This document shows, one piece after another, positions 62,916 through 64,000 of a DNA stretch of 64,000 nt. Source of the DNA: Sphingobacterium spiritivorum (GTDB taxonomy: Bacteria > Bacteroidota > Bacteroidia > Sphingobacteriales > Sphingobacteriaceae); the NCBI RefSeq assembly GCF_016725325.1, contig NZ_CP068083.1, positions 4,898,001-4,962,000 of the forward strand, in the 5' to 3' direction. Each line of letters begins with the position of its first letter. Position 1 is the stretch's first letter. The notes below the pieces were generated by a model, which was not told the origin of the DNA, ran no database searches, and was given only the letters and a program-made list of their open reading frames with translations. The translations under genes were made by a program, and so were the position numbers.

Positions 62916-63740
62916 CTACTTACTTTTTCGCCAGATTTTTTCAGCATCCAGCTGTTTGTACCGGCTTTCCAAAGCGGAAAACCGTAATGTTTCCTTTGAT
63001 CCCAGGGCAAGAAAACCAAGACTATCCAGGCTGTCATCAAACAGACGGAATACCTTATTTTGCAATTCTTTATCAAAATAAATCAGCACATTCCGGCACA
63101 TAATCAGCTGAAATTCATTAAAAGAACTGTCCGAAACCAGATTGTGTGTTGAGAATATCATTTTTTCTTTCAGATCTTCATTGAATTTAACCATGTCATA
63201 ATTGGCCGTATAATAGGTTGAAAAATCTGATTTCCCTCCGGATAAGATATAATTTTCGGAATACTGTTTCATCTGGCTTATCGGAAAAATTCCCTTTCTG
63301 GCCTTTTCCAGTACACCCGGATTAATATCCGTAGCATACAACAGCGATCTGTGATATAAATTTGCTTCCTTCAGCATAATAGCCATCGAATACACTTCCT
63401 CTCCGGTAGAACATCCTGCCAGCCAGATGCGGACAAACGGATAAGTTCCCAGCTGAGGAAATACATTTTCTCGTAGAGATTTATAAAAAGACGGATCGCG
63501 AAACATCTCTGTAACATTTACCGTTATCTCTTCGATAAACCGTTGTAAATATTCCGGATGATTCAGCACTTTATACCGTAGTTCTGCAAAACTGGTAAAC
63601 TTATCAATCAGACAAATCCGGTTTATTCTTCGTTTGAGAGATGCACGGCTGTATTCTGTAAAATCATAACCATATAGGGCAGATACATCTGCAAGTAGCA
63701 TTTCGAGCTCATCATTTTTTATAATATTCGGCTCCAGCAT
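62916..63740 (-). CDS. cheR: CheR-type protein-glutamate methyltransferase
   Basis: A 274-residue SAM-dependent methyltransferase. The N-terminal helical domain (YDFTEYSRASLKRRINRICL) is followed by the Rossmann domain with the AdoMet motif LAGCSTGEEVYSMAI and the catalytic-site loop LIMCRNVLIYFDKELQ. Its start codon directly abuts the stop of the upstream receiver-containing gene (TAA-ATG). It methylates glutamates of partner receptors or kinases; in this phylum it accompanies hybrid histidine kinases. Confidence 0.93.
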   Translation of the reverse strand: MLEPNIIKNDELEMLLADVSALYGYDFTEYSRASLKRRINRICLIDKFTSFAELRYKVLNHPEYLQRFIEEITVNVTEMFRDPSFYKSLRENVFPQLGTYPFVRIWLAGCSTGEEVYSMAIMLKEANLYHRSLLYATDINPGVLEKARKGIFPISQMKQYSENYILSGGKSDFSTYYTANYDMVKFNEDLKEKMIFSTHNLVSDSSFNEFQLIMCRNVLIYFDKELQNKVFRLFDDSLDSLGFLALGSKETLRFSALESRYKQLDAEKIWRKSK

Positions 63741-64000
63741 TTATTTCACTTTTCCTATAACCGCCAACAACTTATCTACATCTATAGGTTTGGAGATATA
63801 ATCCCAGGCTCCTGCTTCTATACACTTTTCCCTGTCTCCGTCCATCGCCTGTGCGGTGACTGCAATAACAGGGATATGCTTATATTGTTCTAAACCACGG
63901 ATGATTTTCATCGCTTCATATCCATCCATTTCAGGCATCATCATATCCAGCAGCACCACTCCTATATTTTTGTTTTCTTCCAGCAGTGCAATTCCTTCAG
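63741..64000 (-). CDS. C-terminal receiver domain of a protein cut by the window edge
   Basis: The open frame continues to the right edge of the window without a start codon of its own (upstream residues read EGIALLEENKNIGVVLLD), so the gene is partial. The visible part is a response-regulator receiver with phospho-acceptor Asp in VLLDMMMPEMDG, VTAQAMDGDREK and the switch Lys in ISKPIDVDKL. It ends one base before CheR. It is probably the C-terminal receiver of a large hybrid histidine kinase, a common partner of cheR-cheB in Sphingobacteriaceae. Confidence 0.88.
   Translation of the reverse strand, partial: EGIALLEENKNIGVVLLDMMMPEMDGYEAMKIIRGLEQYKHIPVIAVTAQAMDGDREKCIEAGAWDYISKPIDVDKLLAVIGKVK

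Noticed and set aside
57245..64000. Chemotaxis/flagellar operon
   Set aside because: CheB and CheR are present but no MCP, CheA, CheW or flagellar gene, so ordinary chemotaxis is not supported.
1..64000. Genomic island or prophage
   Set aside because: No integrase, transposase, phage gene, tRNA or terminal repeat was found, and composition looks even.

Overview
The window is a chromosomal segment of a Bacteroidota bacterium, most likely a Sphingobacterium or close relative in the Sphingobacteriaceae. The evidence is a moderately low GC content, a SusC/SusD outer-membrane pair driven by an ECF sigma factor and FecR, many SPII lipoproteins, Bacteroidota-type -7 boxes (TAnnTTTG) instead of E. 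coli-type promoters, and sphingobacterial family content (CslA-like PL8 lyase, MbnP-type lipoproteins, CheB/CheR fused into sensory operons). No tRNA, rRNA, CRISPR, prophage, transposase or integrase was seen. Almost every gene looks intact; only the receiver gene at the right edge is cut by the window.

Layout. 1-5.7 kb: a short intergenic repeat pair, an exported alpha/beta hydrolase, two ankyrin-repeat proteins, a DUF1016/PDDEXK nuclease-like protein and an unknown gene. 5.7-11.6 kb: a polyol/fructose cluster with a LacI regulator diverging, across a double operator, from a mannitol-dehydrogenase-family enzyme, an MFS permease, a small outer-membrane protein and a PfkB sugar kinase. 11.7-15.3 kb: a MarR regulator translationally overlapping threonine aldolase, a lipoprotein and a ClC channel. 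15.4-26.9 kb: an ECF sigma/FecR-controlled RagAB-like locus (SusC with STN domain, SusD, a small lipoprotein, a periplasmic M16 peptidase and a large beta-propeller-like lipoprotein), which suggests peptide or protein capture. 27-34.4 kb: a tripartite RND efflux operon with an AraC regulator and candidate AraC sites.

34.6-44.6 kb: the most interesting region. A tightly packed eight-gene operon on the minus strand encodes a Met/His-rich lipoprotein, two successive pairs of an MbnP-like copper-binding lipoprotein and an MbnH/MauG-like diheme peroxidase, a Cys-motif outer-membrane protein, a c-type cytochrome and a Tat-exported superoxide dismutase. Upstream are an AraC regulator and, on either side of it, two paralogous small membrane proteins with an identical C-x9-C-x3-C motif. 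I infer an envelope copper/oxidant system in which exported SOD could supply peroxide to the diheme enzymes that modify tryptophan in MbnP.

44.7-57.2 kb: an ANT(6)-like nucleotidyltransferase, a MarR-GNAT fusion, a secreted LamG-EEP phosphatase/nuclease, a MaoC-type dehydratase, a GH43-like propeller glycosidase, a zinc-ribbon/HhH protein, small envelope proteins and a TPR-TM-LuxR regulator. 57.2-64 kb: signal transduction (single-domain receivers, a PAS histidine kinase, CheB, CheR and the end of a receiver-containing protein), interrupted by a PL8 polysaccharide lyase. Calls are from reading the sequence only; no database search was run.
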